Origin: Kastovskya adunca ATA6-11-RM4
GTDB taxonomy: Bacteria; Cyanobacteriota; Cyanobacteriia; Cyanobacteriales; Coleofasciculaceae
Assembly (NCBI GenBank): GCA_019359445.1
Contig: JAHHHJ010000007.1
Location: 62,001 to 126,000, forward strand
DNA length: 64,000 nucleotides
Direction of reading: 5' to 3'
Below, piece after piece: positions 53,678-63,828 of the stretch. The translations under genes were made by a program, and so were the position numbers. How positions within the stretch are numbered: the first letter of the stretch is position 1; each line of letters opens with the position of its first letter. The notes under the pieces were generated by a model. That model was not told the DNA's origin and made no database searches. It was given only the letters and a program-made list of their open reading frames with translations.

Positions 53678-54634
53678 TTAGCTTTTAACCGACTTCTTCA
53701 TCTTTCCTAGCAGCTTACGGCGAATCTTATTCTTATAAACATTCAGCAAACTATAGGAATCCTCTAACGCCAACACCGTATCTGCCGTTATACCTGTATA
53801 GCCGCGATCGCTCTGCAAAAACTGCCGCCGACAAAAATTCATTGGTTTAGCGTAGGCTTTGGTCGTTAATAGCCTTGGTTTTGGCCCGCACCAGTGAATA
53901 ACTGTGGCTTCTTCTCCCTGAACAATAGGGCCAGATTCCTTGACTGGGAAACGCTTTTCTAAATCGTTCCACTCAAAATCTGGAACAATTAGTTGCATAT
54001 CTTCATGACCCAAACGAATTTTGCCTGCGTCTAAAGCACGAAAGAGCATAAAGTTCAAAAATCCCATTTCTCCATATTTAAAGATGCCTGGATTTTTTTC
54101 TGTGAAATCCAGAATCTCTATATATTCCTCTAAACTAAAAATTCCTCGCGTTGCAAAAAATGTCCCCGTGCAGAAATACTTATCCCGATGCGATCGCCAA
54201 TTAAAATCAGGAAAGTGTTTTTCAATTCCAGCAATATCAAAGAAAAATTCTGTTACAGCTTCATCTGAGTAGCTATAACAAGGTTGATCGATAACTACAT
54301 TAAAGTCCTTGAAATTGGCAAACCTCAGGATATTACCCCAGACATTGGTATCGGCATCAAGCACTAAAAAGTGTTTCCATGGGCTTTCCCAAAAGGCAAT
54401 CATTTTGGTTTTGCCCCAGCCAAAACTACGTTCTCTGAGAATTTTACTCTCGACATTGTTATGGTTGATGACGCGAACTCCGTAGGCTTTTTTTAATCCC
54501 TCAGTAGAAAAAGTCCCATCGACAATCAAGCAAATGGGCACGTCTCCGAGAAAATACCGAATACTGGCACAGCAGCCTTTCGCAAATAAGTAATCCTGAT
54601 AACAACACGCAACAATGATGCCAAAATCTTCCAT
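53678..54634 (-). CDS. Glycosyltransferase-like protein (GT-A fold)
   Basis: 318 residues. FGIIVACCYQDYLFAKGCCAS at the start, CLIVDGTFS, then HFLVLDADTNVWGNIL, which carries a DxD-type metal motif as in GT8/nucleotide-diphospho-sugar transferases. KYFCTGTFFATRGIFSLEEY and HWCGPKPRL follow, the latter a candidate acceptor region. It is divergent from the following polysaccharide genes by strand but adjoins them. Donor and acceptor are unknown. Confidence 0.7.
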   Translation of the reverse strand: MEDFGIIVACCYQDYLFAKGCCASIRYFLGDVPICLIVDGTFSTEGLKKAYGVRVINHNNVESKILRERSFGWGKTKMIAFWESPWKHFLVLDADTNVWGNILRFANFKDFNVVIDQPCYSYSDEAVTEFFFDIAGIEKHFPDFNWRSHRDKYFCTGTFFATRGIFSLEEYIEILDFTEKNPGIFKYGEMGFLNFMLFRALDAGKIRLGHEDMQLIVPDFEWNDLEKRFPVKESGPIVQGEEATVIHWCGPKPRLLTTKAYAKPMNFCRRQFLQSDRGYTGITADTVLALEDSYSLLNVYKNKIRRKLLGKMKKSVKS

Positions 54635-54885
54635 AATTACTTGCCACTTGGGCCCAAAGAGGTAAAAGTTGGGAATTTTTAGTCTATGCAGACTAGAGTA
54701 ACTTAAGCTAATATACCTAGAGATAGATATAAGAACTGTAGTTTATTGTTTCCAAGGGTCGTAGCTATTGTTCAATTTCTTTGAGGAGAATGAGACAGAC
54801 TACTTCTAATAAGGTGGTTTAAGCTTGTTATAACTGATAATTAATTCACTGTTGGTGTGGTAGTAAAAGGTGGACCTTTGGACGC

Positions 54886-55779
54886 ATGAACCGCGATCGC
54901 ATAGCAGCATTATTAACCTGTCATAACCGCAGGCAAAATACACTAGATAGTTTAACCGCACTTTTCAATCAGGAACTGAATGACGAGGCGACGCTGGATG
55001 TTTACCTAGTAGATGATGGCAGCACTGATGGGACAGCCGAAGCGGTGCATCAGGCTTATCCCCAAGTCAAGATTCTTCCAGGAGATGGCAGCCTTTTTTG
55101 GAATGGAGGGATGAGGCAAGCATTTGCGGCGGCGATGCAGCAGGACTACGGTTACTACCTCTGGCTCAATGACGACACAATCCTTTATCCCAAAGCCGTT
55201 AGCAATCTTTTCACAGCTCTCCATAAGGTAGCAGAACAAGGAGAAGAACGAGCAATTATCGCTGGGTCTACCCGTGACGCTAGCACAGGTCAATTAACCT
55301 ATGGCGGCGTAGTCCAGCGCAGTTGGTGGCGACCAACCAAGTTTGACTTGGTAGAACCGGGCGAACAACCCAAACGCTGCGACACCATTAACGGCAACTT
55401 TGTCTTAATTCCCCGTAACGTTGTACAAGTTGTTGGCAATCTCGATCCTGTTTTCACCCACTACGCAGGGGATTGGGACTATGGTCTACGTGCCAAGAAA
55501 CAAGGTTGTAGCGTCTGGATTGCGCCGGGATATGTCGGCACCTGCTCCCAGAATTATCAACCGGGTAAAGAAACATCAGCACACATAAATCCTAGTGAAG
55601 GGTTTAAAAAAATTACTCAACCCAAAGGTTTCGCCATCAAAGACCAAACGCTTCACCCTTTGGGAGAATGGAAAGTTTTTGCCCAAAGACATGGTGGTTT
55701 TTTATGGCCAATTTATTGGTTAATTCCCTATCGGAGATTGCTGCGAATTTCCCTCTTTGGGCAACTACAAAGAGAATAA
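54886..55779 (+). CDS. Family 2 glycosyltransferase
   Basis: 297 residues of the GT-A class. AALLTCHNRRQNTLDSL, the UDP-binding VYLVDDGSTDGTAEAVHQ, FWNGGMRQAFAAAMQ and YLWLNDDTILYPKAV (DxD) are present, and YAGDWDYGLRAKKQG is the catalytic ED-type region (here GDWDYG). No membrane helix beyond a weak C-terminal one. First of four co-directional genes. Confidence 0.9.
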   Translation: MNRDRIAALLTCHNRRQNTLDSLTALFNQELNDEATLDVYLVDDGSTDGTAEAVHQAYPQVKILPGDGSLFWNGGMRQAFAAAMQQDYGYYLWLNDDTILYPKAVSNLFTALHKVAEQGEERAIIAGSTRDASTGQLTYGGVVQRSWWRPTKFDLVEPGEQPKRCDTINGNFVLIPRNVVQVVGNLDPVFTHYAGDWDYGLRAKKQGCSVWIAPGYVGTCSQNYQPGKETSAHINPSEGFKKITQPKGFAIKDQTLHPLGEWKVFAQRHGGFLWPIYWLIPYRRLLRISLFGQLQRE

Positions 55780-55852
55780 AGTAATCAGAAAATTACTATT
55801 ATTGATCGGCTGCAAATGATTTGTGATGTAGAGGGGACTGAAGGTAAACACA

Positions 55853-57004
55853 ATGGATGAAGAGCTTCGTGTAGCTTGGTTGGTTCCCTCTGTAGAATTA
55901 GGAGCATACTGGCAACCTGTTCTAGCAGAATTTACTAAAGTCTTTAAAAATACAATCTTTTATACGGGTTTAGTTTGGCCAGGGTTTGATCTCCAAGTCC
56001 CCGGTGCAGATGTAATCAAACTCGTTGGGGAAATGAAATCCCTAGAAATCACAAAGACGGAAGGATATAGTCGTCGAGTGATGCTGGTATCTCCTGGCAT
56101 CATCAATAAGTTGTTGCAGTTTAAGCCGCAGATTGTTTTGGCTCAGGCTTACTCACTCTGGACGTTGCTGGCAGTATTGTTGAAACCGTGGGGCAAGTGG
56201 CGGTTGATTATCATTTATGACGGTAGTTCCCCAAATTCTGATTTCCGCGATTCATCCTTGCGTTCAGCGTTTCGACGCTTTATGTCGAGCCATGCAGAGG
56301 CGTTTGTTGCTAACAGTTACGCGGCAAAAGATTATCTGATTGGAGCGGTAGGAGCAAAGCCAGAAACGGTCTTTACGAGAACGTACTTAGTGCCGGATGC
56401 TAAAGCTTTGCAACAAAGCTATGAAGAAAGCGCGATCGCCAGTTTAGAATTACAACGCCCGATATTTCTATATGTAGGGCGAATAACTCCTCGAAAAGGC
56501 CTGCAACCGCTGCTAGAAGCTTGTTCGCTTCTACAAGCTCAAGGATATCGCAACTACACCCTCCTCGTGATCGGAACAGGAGAACAACGCCAGGAGCTTG
56601 AAGCTTTCATCAGGGATCGCGAGCTAGAAAACCAAGTTCAGTGGTTAGGCTGGGTCGAGTACGGACGTTTGGGTGCTTATTTTCAACAGGCAGACGTTTT
56701 CGTCTTTCCCACATTTGAGGATATTTGGGGCATGGTAGCGCTAGAAGCGATGGTTTTTGGCAAGCCTGTGCTGTGTTCTCAATGGGCAGGAGCGGCGGAA
56801 ATGATTGTTGAAGGCGAAAATGGTTATATTTTTGACCCCTATGATGCTGATAAGTTAGCAACTGTTATGCGTCGTTTTCTAGACAATCCTGATTTAATCA
56901 CCTCAATGGGTGATAAGTCACAGCAGCTAGTTTCCCAAACAAATCCCGCCTCTGCAGCTCAAGCTTTTGTCGAAGTAATTTCGTTTACTTTGAACAAAAA
57001 ATAA
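55853..57004 (+). CDS. Family 4 glycosyltransferase
   Basis: 383 residues of the GT-B fold. Motifs are EAFVANSYAAKDYL in the N-terminal domain, then FLYVGRITPRKGLQPLLEA, LVIGTGEQRQELEAFI, WLGWVEYGRLGAYFQQADVFVFPT and the donor-binding EDIWGMVALEAMVFGKPV. The E-x7-E motif (EDIWGMVALE) is intact. It acts between the GT2 and the epimerase in a polysaccharide cluster. Confidence 0.92.
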   Translation: MDEELRVAWLVPSVELGAYWQPVLAEFTKVFKNTIFYTGLVWPGFDLQVPGADVIKLVGEMKSLEITKTEGYSRRVMLVSPGIINKLLQFKPQIVLAQAYSLWTLLAVLLKPWGKWRLIIIYDGSSPNSDFRDSSLRSAFRRFMSSHAEAFVANSYAAKDYLIGAVGAKPETVFTRTYLVPDAKALQQSYEESAIASLELQRPIFLYVGRITPRKGLQPLLEACSLLQAQGYRNYTLLVIGTGEQRQELEAFIRDRELENQVQWLGWVEYGRLGAYFQQADVFVFPTFEDIWGMVALEAMVFGKPVLCSQWAGAAEMIVEGENGYIFDPYDADKLATVMRRFLDNPDLITSMGDKSQQLVSQTNPASAAQAFVEVISFTLNKK

Positions 57005-57049
57005 GTTCTCTTGGATTTTTTTTCAACCCATCACTTTTTCGGAGGAAAT

Positions 57050-58129
57050 GTGAGCACTGTCATCATCACTGGTTCAGCAGGTCTAATTGGTTCTGAAGCC
57101 ACAACTTTTTTTGCTCAACAAGGCTTTGATGTCGTTGGCATTGACAATGACATGCGTCGGGTGTTTTTTGGCGAAGAGGCTTCTACAGCCTGGAACCGAC
57201 AACGCCTTGAGCAGACGGTCGGCTCGAATTACGTGCATGTGGAGGCAGATATTCGAGATGTTGATGCCATCACTAAAGTTTTTGATCGGTATCGTACAGA
57301 TATTGCCTTAATTATTCATACAGCCGCTCAACCCTCTCACGATTGGGCAGCCCGAGATCCGGTGATGGATTTTACGGTGAATGCTAACGGGACATTGAAT
57401 TTATTAGAAGCCACACGTCGTTATGCTCCCGAAGCGGCGTTTATTTTTACCTCTACAAACAAAGTGTATGGCGATACACCTAATCGCTTACCCCTGGTGG
57501 AATTAGAATCTCGCTGGGAAATTGAGCCAACTCATACCTACAACCCTGGTATTCGTGAAGATTTGAGCATTGACCAAACACTGCACAGTTTGTTTGGTGC
57601 TTCTAAGGTAGCCGCTGATGTCCTGGTGCAAGAATATGGGCGTTATTTTGGGTTGCGTACTGCCTGCTTTCGAGGTGGCTGTCTGACCGGGCCCAACCAC
57701 TCTGGAACCAAATTACATGGATTTCTGGCTTATCTAATTAAGTGTGCGGTCATAGGCACGCCTTACACGGTGTATGGCTATAAAGGAAAGCAAGTTCGGG
57801 ATAATATCCATAGCCAAGACTTAATTCATGCTTTTTATGAATTTTTTAAAGCTCCAAGAGTTGGAGAAGTCTATAACATGGGCGGTGGTCGCTACAGCAA
57901 CTGCTCAATGCTAGAAGCGATCGCTATCTGCCAAGAGATAATTGGCAAAGAAATGCATTGGACTTATTCTGAACAAAATCGCATTGGAGACCATATCTGG
58001 TGGGTTAGTGATAATGGCAAATTTGCCAACCACTATCCCAATTGGAAGTTGGAATATAACGTGGCAGAGATTTTACAAGAAATCTACAACTTCAACCATG
58101 AGCGCTGGCAAAAAGAGGCACTTTCATGA
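57050..58129 (+). CDS. NAD-dependent nucleotide-sugar epimerase (CDP-paratose 2-epimerase-like)
   Basis: An extended SDR. Residues start [17 protein letters not shown] (NAD loop GxxGxxG), then [38 protein letters not shown] and [12 protein letters not shown]. These match the CDP-paratose/tyvelose 2-epimerase group. The usual catalytic Tyr of YxxxK is Phe182 here, with Lys186 kept (FGASK). The GTG start at 57050 has an excellent GGAGG 9 bases upstream. It ends overlapping the next gene by 4 bases. Confidence 0.88.
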   Translation: MSTVIITGSAGLIGSEATTFFAQQGFDVVGIDNDMRRVFFGEEASTAWNRQRLEQTVGSNYVHVEADIRDVDAITKVFDRYRTDIALIIHTAAQPSHDWAARDPVMDFTVNANGTLNLLEATRRYAPEAAFIFTSTNKVYGDTPNRLPLVELESRWEIEPTHTYNPGIREDLSIDQTLHSLFGASKVAADVLVQEYGRYFGLRTACFRGGCLTGPNHSGTKLHGFLAYLIKCAVIGTPYTVYGYKGKQVRDNIHSQDLIHAFYEFFKAPRVGEVYNMGGGRYSNCSMLEAIAICQEIIGKEMHWTYSEQNRIGDHIWWVSDNGKFANHYPNWKLEYNVAEILQEIYNFNHERWQKEALS

Positions 58130-58989
58130 TTAATTCAGGTAAGCAATGTATGGCTGGCGTTCGGTCTCGGCAATCAGAAATACTAATCGATGCTGGAAAG
58201 CATAACGTGATCGGGATTCAGGTTGATGCCCTTGATTATCAATCAGCCGTCAACAAAATCATTACTGCGGCTCATCAGCACCAAGCGATGTCTGTTTCTG
58301 CGTTAGCCGTTCATGGAGTGATGACAGGCGTTCTTGATAAAACTCATCGCTATCGTCTCAATCACTTCGATTTAGTTTGCCCAGACGGACAACCTGTACG
58401 CTGGGCACTAAATTTACTGTATAAGACGCGGCTGAGGGATCGTGTCTGTGGCCCTGCCTTGATGCTGCAAGTGTGCGAGCGAGCCGCTCAAGAGGGATTG
58501 CCCATTTACTTGTACGGTAGTCGGACGGAGGTATTAGAGGCGCTGTGTAAAAATTTGCGATCTCTCTTTCCGCAATTAATTATTGCTGGCTCTCAACCAT
58601 CACGCTTTCGACAAGTTACGGAATCAGAAAAAGAGGAAATTGCCTCAGTTATTCGTAACAGTGGGGCAGCGATTACCTTTGTTGGTTTAGGTTGTCCCCG
58701 GCAAGAAGTGTGGGCTTACGAATATCGTGACACACTATCCATGCCCGCGATCGCGGTTGGTGCGGCGTTTGATTTCCATGCAGGTAACGTACCCCGTGCT
58801 CCTGAATTTATGGCGCGAAGTGGTACCGAATGGATTTACCGCCTGCTACATGAGCCTAAACGCCTATGGAGACGATATATTCTCCTCAATCCGCTCTACA
58901 TTTTGCTATTCATCTTGCAATGGTTACGATTGACCAACTTTGATCCAACCAAAGCCACTCCTCCTAACCAGGACATGCGTTATGGCTAA
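58126..58989 (+). CDS. WecB/TagA/CpsF family glycosyltransferase
   Basis: 287 residues. Transfers N-acetylmannosamine(-uronic acid) or related sugar to a lipid-linked acceptor. The GT26 motifs are [45 protein letters not shown], and [18 protein letters not shown] with [18 protein letters not shown]. The C terminus has a short hydrophobic end. ATG overlaps the epimerase stop (ATGA), so expression is coupled. Confidence 0.9.
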   Translation: MINSGKQCMAGVRSRQSEILIDAGKHNVIGIQVDALDYQSAVNKIITAAHQHQAMSVSALAVHGVMTGVLDKTHRYRLNHFDLVCPDGQPVRWALNLLYKTRLRDRVCGPALMLQVCERAAQEGLPIYLYGSRTEVLEALCKNLRSLFPQLIIAGSQPSRFRQVTESEKEEIASVIRNSGAAITFVGLGCPRQEVWAYEYRDTLSMPAIAVGAAFDFHAGNVPRAPEFMARSGTEWIYRLLHEPKRLWRRYILLNPLYILLFILQWLRLTNFDPTKATPPNQDMRYG

Positions 58990-59108
58990 GATCCCAGGTT
59001 GTGGACACAAATCCTCCTTAAAAACTAAAATCCTTTGACTAAACTCGCCTCTAGGGCGAATCTCTAACAGTCAATTGTTTTTAGTGCTAAAGAGAAAACT
59101 ATTAGCCC

Positions 59109-60239
59109 TTAGCTAGTTTGTGTGTCAAGCCCAAAATGATTCTGCACAATTTCTAAGATTCGCTCGGCAGACCGACCATCTCCAAAGGGATTAATCGCGT
59201 TTGCCATCGCTTTATAAGCGCCTGTGTCGCTCAGTAACTGACTAGCGGCGGCTGTAATTTCCGTGGGACTCGTTCCTACTAATTTTGCCGTTCCCGCGTC
59301 AACGGCTTCGGGTCGTTCGGTCGTTTCCCGCAGGACTAATACGGGCTTTCCTAAACTCGGTGCTTCTTCCTGCAATCCCCCGGAATCGCTCAGCAATAGG
59401 TAACAACGCTGAATTGCTCCTACTAGTTCGGCATAATCTAACGGCTCAGTCAAAAAGACTCTGGGATGGTCGCCTAAAGCCGCTTGTAGAGGTTCGCGGA
59501 CTGTGGGATTGCGATGTAAGGGGAGGAGTAAAGCTGTATCGGGAAATTTATCTAAGATTTGTAGAAAGCCTTGAGCGATACCTTGCAGAGGTTCACCCCA
59601 GTTCTCGCGTCGATGCACGGTGGCGAGGATGACGCGATACTGCTCCCAATCCAATCCGGGGATATTACACGGAGGCTGACGTTCTGCCACAGTTAACAAA
59701 GCGTCAATCACAGTATTGCCAGTCAGGTGAATTTTGCCAACGACTCCTGAGCGCTTGAGATTTTCGACAGCTAAGGTGGTCGGTGCAAAGTGTAGCTGTG
59801 CGAGTTGGGAAATCAGACGGCGATTTGCTTCTTCTGGATAGGGATTGTATAACTCGTCGGTGCGTAAACCTGCTTCTACATGACCAACTGGAATTTGCTG
59901 GTAAAACGCGGCTAGGGTAGCGGCAAAGGCTGTGGTTGTGTCTCCCTGAACGATCACTAAGCGAGGCTGAATTTGCTTAAATACTGTTTCTAATCCTTGC
60001 AAACTACGACAGGTGATGTCGGTCAAGGTTTGCTTTTGCTGCATGATTTCTAAATCCCGATCGGCAGTCAAGGCAAAGATCTGCATGACTTGCTCAACCA
60101 TCTCCCGATGCTGACCCGTTAGTATGACTTGGGTGTCGAAAAGGGGCGATCGCTGAAATTTTTGAATAACGGGTGCCAACTTAATCGCTTCGGGACGGGT
60201 TCCCAAGATAATGCACGCTGATAGCGGCGATCGCGTCAT
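59109..60239 (-). CDS. wecB: UDP-N-acetylglucosamine 2-epimerase, non-hydrolysing
   Basis: Interconverts UDP-GlcNAc and UDP-ManNAc. The 376 residues show IILGTRPEAIKLAPVI, ILTGQHREMVEQV, VQGDTTTAFAATLAAF, HVEAGLRTDELYNPYPEEANRR, ATVHRRENWGEPL and LLLSDSGGLQEEAP, all family motifs with catalytic residues intact. It converges on the WecB/TagA/CpsF gene and would supply its ManNAc donor, so the two genes fit one pathway despite opposite strands. Confidence 0.95.
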   Translation of the reverse strand: MTRSPLSACIILGTRPEAIKLAPVIQKFQRSPLFDTQVILTGQHREMVEQVMQIFALTADRDLEIMQQKQTLTDITCRSLQGLETVFKQIQPRLVIVQGDTTTAFAATLAAFYQQIPVGHVEAGLRTDELYNPYPEEANRRLISQLAQLHFAPTTLAVENLKRSGVVGKIHLTGNTVIDALLTVAERQPPCNIPGLDWEQYRVILATVHRRENWGEPLQGIAQGFLQILDKFPDTALLLPLHRNPTVREPLQAALGDHPRVFLTEPLDYAELVGAIQRCYLLLSDSGGLQEEAPSLGKPVLVLRETTERPEAVDAGTAKLVGTSPTEITAAASQLLSDTGAYKAMANAINPFGDGRSAERILEIVQNHFGLDTQTS

Positions 60240-60321
60240 AAAGATTTATTCGGAGTGTAGTTAATTAAATACTCCATCAACTTTACCAATCCTCTGCTCA
60301 TTGTTGTGAAAAGTTGGGCAT

Positions 60322-60345
60322 AAAAAAACCCGGTTTTTACCGGGT
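60322..60345 (-). terminator. Terminator after the 124-residue membrane protein gene
   Basis: On the minus strand ACCCGG pairs with CCGGGT around TAAAAA and is followed by seven T residues. It lies 78 bases after the stop at 60423. Confidence 0.85.
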
Positions 60346-60422
60346 GACAGAACTGTTGTATTCAAAACTTAATAATGGAATTCAAGCATAAGCAACAGTT
60401 GTTCGTAAGCCCCAAGCAATTT

Positions 60423-60797
60423 TTACTTGAGGAGATTGCAGGTGAGGGGGCAAGCTGCATAAACGGAAGTATACAGAGCATTTTGCTCACCATGCAGCCA
60501 ATTTAACCAGCGCACTTCTTCAGGATTTACACCTTTGAGAGCTAGCACTGCTGCACCCATTAAAACGGCGAAAACATTAGCGCCAATCAAGCTACCAGCC
60601 ACCAGCAAAACGGCACTCACTGGTAATACAGATTGCAAGGCGATCGCCAGCAGTGAGCCAACGGTAACCATTAATACAATCAGAGGAAAACCTACAACTA
60701 GTAAGCAAACCGCTAGAGTAAAAGCCCAAATTAAAAAGCTTTTAACCATTGCTAAAGAGTAGGTTTTTGTAAAGTTTTCTTGTGAAGTAAATTGCAT
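60423..60797 (-). CDS. Hypothetical membrane protein
   Basis: 124 residues from the ATG at 60797, chosen because AGGAG lies 9 bases upstream. Two long hydrophobic regions follow a short hydrophilic start: FLIWAFTLAVCLLVVGFPLIVLMVTVGSL and SVLPVSAVLLVAGSLIGANVFAVLMGAAVLAL, so three to four helices. The C terminus has GVNPEEVRWLNWLHGEQN and two Cys. I do not recognise the family. It has its own terminator. Confidence 0.65.
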   Translation of the reverse strand: MQFTSQENFTKTYSLAMVKSFLIWAFTLAVCLLVVGFPLIVLMVTVGSLLAIALQSVLPVSAVLLVAGSLIGANVFAVLMGAAVLALKGVNPEEVRWLNWLHGEQNALYTSVYAACPLTCNLLK

Positions 60798-61351
60798 GAT
60801 TTTTTCTCCTAGGGTCAAAATTTGATTTGATAAAGTACGAAAAAGACCGCTTGTTGATCCTTATGAATCAAGCTTAGTGAAAATCAGTATAGGTAAAGTC
60901 TTGATGAAGATGAGCTTAAATACAAGAAAATTTACAGTCACTTCCGGATATTTATGGTTGCTTAATTCTTACAAAAAGCTCAGTTTCCGTAAAAACCAAT
61001 ACAAACAATCTTTCAAAAGGTATAAGTATTGCCTCATGTCCTTTCTCTGCCTTTGAGAAGCATCAACTGGAGCAAGACTTCAATGGACACAGGAACTATA
61101 TGAAGCAATTATACGAGCCGACTTAACACTTCTTAAGAATTTGCATAGATATTCTCATAATTGTATTGATACATTAATATCCGACAAATTCAGGGCATAA
61201 GTTGATTTTTAGCGACTTTTACCCGTTTAACTATAATTGGCAGGCAGTTTAGTATTGTTGTGAATGAATGATAGTGAGGTCTATTTCTAGGGAACACTGT
61301 AAAGAAGAGTATCCAAAATCTCCTCCACTAGTACTAAGTTGCACTTGAAAT
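60798..61351. promoter_or_regulatory. Divergent promoter region upstream of pilT
   Basis: 554 bases between the divergent membrane-protein and pilT genes, AT-rich, with no gene. A short hairpin TTGAT/ATCAA lies near 60855-60870. No specific promoter could be assigned. Confidence 0.5.
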
Positions 61352-62677
61352 ATGACAGATTTAACACGTCCGCCCATTGCACCACCACCACCTCAAGCTC
61401 AGATTCCGCCTCCCCCTCCCCCTCCTAAAGGTACTGCGGCTCGAGATGTGGCGACTTCAGCGACACAACGAGCTCCTTCACAAACGCTACAACAAGCGCC
61501 AGCAGGCATTAACCGTAATAGTGCGGCTCCCCCTCCCCCTCCTCCCCCAAAAGCGGGAGCTGCCGCCGCAACCATGGTGAGTCGGGTACCCAATCGTGGC
61601 CCGGTTCCCTCCCCTGGACAACCAACTTTGGCGAGCTTAGTCACCGAAGCACATAAAAAAGGATTCTCAGATATTCACGTTGGTGTGGGTGAAATCCCGC
61701 GTTTCCGCAACCGAGGTGAAATGGAACTCACGGATTATCCTCTGACGGATGAGGCGACCTTCATGAGTTGGTTGCGGGAAGTCTTAACTGATGAAGAAAT
61801 TCGTCGCTTTCAGGATAATTTAGAGTTTGATGGTGCCACTCAGTACGACTTTGCGCGGGTCAGGATTAATGTTTTCGATTCTCTGACGGGTTCAGCCATG
61901 GTGATGCGACTGATCCCGCTGAAAATCTTGACGCTTGAAGACCTGAGATTACCTGCCGTATTAAGAGATATTTGCCATTACCATAAGGGTCTGATTTTGG
62001 TGACAGGGCCAACGGGTTCTGGTAAGTCCACCACGATGGCGGCAATGGTTGACTACATCAATAAGGAGATGCCAAAGCACATTATTACCATCGAAGACCC
62101 GATTGAATTTGTTCACAAAAGCCGCAAGTCTCTCATTAAACAGCGGGAAGTAGGAATTCATACCCTGCAATTTGATAAAGCTTTAAAGGCGTCATTGCGG
62201 GAAGACCCTGATTTGATTCTGGTCGGGGAAATGCGGGATAAGGAAACAGTTAATACAGCGCTCAAAGCAGCTCAGACAGGTCACTTGGTGATGGGAACCT
62301 TGCACACCAACAGCGCGGTGAAGACGATTGAGCGGATTCTCAATCTATATAATGCTGACGAACAGCACGCGATGCGGATTGCGATCGCTGAATCTTTAGT
62401 TGCCGTCATCGCCCAAGGATTGTGTCGCACCACTGACGGCAAACGAGCGGCTTTCCACGACATCTTAGTTAATACAGAGACAGTCAAGGATTATATCCGG
62501 CAGGGTAAAAACGATGAGATCGTAGAACTCATGTCTGAGGGTGACTTTGATGGCATGATTACGATGAATAAAGCCCTACTGCAGTTGTATCAGGAAGGAC
62601 GCATTACGGAAGAAACAGCTCTGGAAATGTCGCCCACCCCTAACGAGATGGCTCAATTCCTCCGGGGTCGCCTGTAG
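61352..62677 (+). CDS. pilT: Type IV pilus retraction ATPase PilT
   Basis: A hexameric ATPase that pulls in type IV pili for twitching. From about residue 85 the sequence is standard PilT: SLVTEAHKKGFSDIHVGVGE, Walker A TGPTGSGKSTTM, Asp box IITIEDPIEF, Walker B PDLILVGEMRD and His box HLVMGTLHTNSAV. The first 80 residues are a Pro-rich extension with two poly-Pro runs (PPPPPPP) separated by an Ala/Gln/Thr stretch. Total length is 441, versus about 360 for a bare PilT. The poly-Pro arm may bind a partner. Confidence 0.93.
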   Translation: MTDLTRPPIAPPPPQAQIPPPPPPPKGTAARDVATSATQRAPSQTLQQAPAGINRNSAAPPPPPPPKAGAAAATMVSRVPNRGPVPSPGQPTLASLVTEAHKKGFSDIHVGVGEIPRFRNRGEMELTDYPLTDEATFMSWLREVLTDEEIRRFQDNLEFDGATQYDFARVRINVFDSLTGSAMVMRLIPLKILTLEDLRLPAVLRDICHYHKGLILVTGPTGSGKSTTMAAMVDYINKEMPKHIITIEDPIEFVHKSRKSLIKQREVGIHTLQFDKALKASLREDPDLILVGEMRDKETVNTALKAAQTGHLVMGTLHTNSAVKTIERILNLYNADEQHAMRIAIAESLVAVIAQGLCRTTDGKRAAFHDILVNTETVKDYIRQGKNDEIVELMSEGDFDGMITMNKALLQLYQEGRITEETALEMSPTPNEMAQFLRGRL

Positions 62678-62706
62678 TAAGACGTAAATATTACGTAAAT
62701 ATTAAA

Positions 62707-62756
62707 AATAAAAGGTAAAAGAAAGAACTGTAATGCTTTCTTTTACCTTTTGTTTA
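62707..62756 (+). terminator. Long hairpin terminator after pilT
   Basis: AAAGGTAAAAGAAAG (62711-62725) pairs perfectly with CTTTCTTTTACCTTT (62736-62750) around a 10-base loop and is followed by TGTTT. The reverse strand is preceded by an A-rich run, so it may act in both directions. Confidence 0.8.
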
Positions 62757-62888
62757 ATCTCATTTAATTTTTCAACGCCGAAGGATGCTAGCTAGGCGAT
62801 CGCCTCCGTTGATACCAAGCTCCCTGGCTGCACTAGGCTACTATGATTGAACGCAAATCACGATGATTAACGGCTGTTCACTGCCAGT

Positions 62889-63767
62889 TTGCTCTTGAAC
62901 TCCCACCCATCTCACTTTCCCCATCTGTTTAAAGGTATCGCCCTATTTACACCAGGGGGAGATCTAATTTACTGCATCGATCCCAGTAAAAAAAAGCGTT
63001 GGCACCTACAGCTATGCGCTACTTTACAAGAATTACTAGGACTACCAGAACCCCCTCATTTTTTAGTACCGGGATACACCGCCACCTTTGATCAGTGGCT
63101 CGACCCCCAAACTCAGCAGTTACATTGGTCAGCGGAAATTTCTCTACTGGTAAAGCGGCATCAGGAATTGCTAAATGCCGTGTTCGGAATTAGTCATCTC
63201 ACCTGGCAGGTTACTCCTTGGCAGGAAAAGTTTTGCAATCCTATTGTGTTAGAAACCTACCGGAGTCAGTTTCCCCAACTCTGGGAAAACCATGATCTGA
63301 TTGTGCGTCATGAGTACAACGGGCGCTTTTCTCGCTCAGAGACAAGACGCTCGTCACTTCCCTGGCAGAATCTTTCTGGAGAAAATCAAGTGGCGATCGC
63401 TGACGATGCTGCCTCAACGACCTCATACAATCAGCTAGAAAGCATTACCCCCCTTTCTCCAGCACCAGTAACCAGAGCTTATGTATTACGTTTATTTGTT
63501 TCTGGTCATAATGCCGCAACAGAAGATAGCCTCAAAAAATTACATCAGCTTCTAGAACAATCTTTAACTCATCCCTACACCTTGAAAGTAATCGATATCT
63601 TTAAGCATCCAGAGCAGGCAGAGGCAAATCAAATCTCAGCGACCCCCACATTGCTGAGAGTTTCGCCCCTACCAGTCCGGCGGCTTGTTGGTGAGTTCAA
63701 TGATGCCGAGAAAGTCATCCGCATCCTGAATACACTAGAATCATCAGTTAATTTGCCAGAGCTTTAG
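62889..63767 (+). CDS. KaiB-domain protein with unrecognised N-terminal domain
   Basis: 292 residues. The last 100 residues form a thioredoxin-like KaiB domain: AYVLRLFVSGHNAATEDSL, LKVIDIFKHPEQAEANQISATPTLLRV, then PLPVRRLVGEF, closely like KaiB's ATPTLAKVLPPPVRRIIGDL. Residues 1-150 (FKGIALFTPGGDLIYCID, VPGYTATFDQWLDPQTQQLHW) form a domain I do not know. The start is TTG (62889 or 62895), since no in-frame ATG is near. No kaiA or kaiC is in the window. Whether it acts in the clock is unknown. Confidence 0.8.
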   Translation: MLLNSHPSHFPHLFKGIALFTPGGDLIYCIDPSKKKRWHLQLCATLQELLGLPEPPHFLVPGYTATFDQWLDPQTQQLHWSAEISLLVKRHQELLNAVFGISHLTWQVTPWQEKFCNPIVLETYRSQFPQLWENHDLIVRHEYNGRFSRSETRRSSLPWQNLSGENQVAIADDAASTTSYNQLESITPLSPAPVTRAYVLRLFVSGHNAATEDSLKKLHQLLEQSLTHPYTLKVIDIFKHPEQAEANQISATPTLLRVSPLPVRRLVGEFNDAEKVIRILNTLESSVNLPEL

Positions 63768-63828
63768 CTAGAGAGAAGTCAATCTATCTCCTCCTCTGCC
63801 AAAACAGATCAATTAAATGGCTAGTAAA

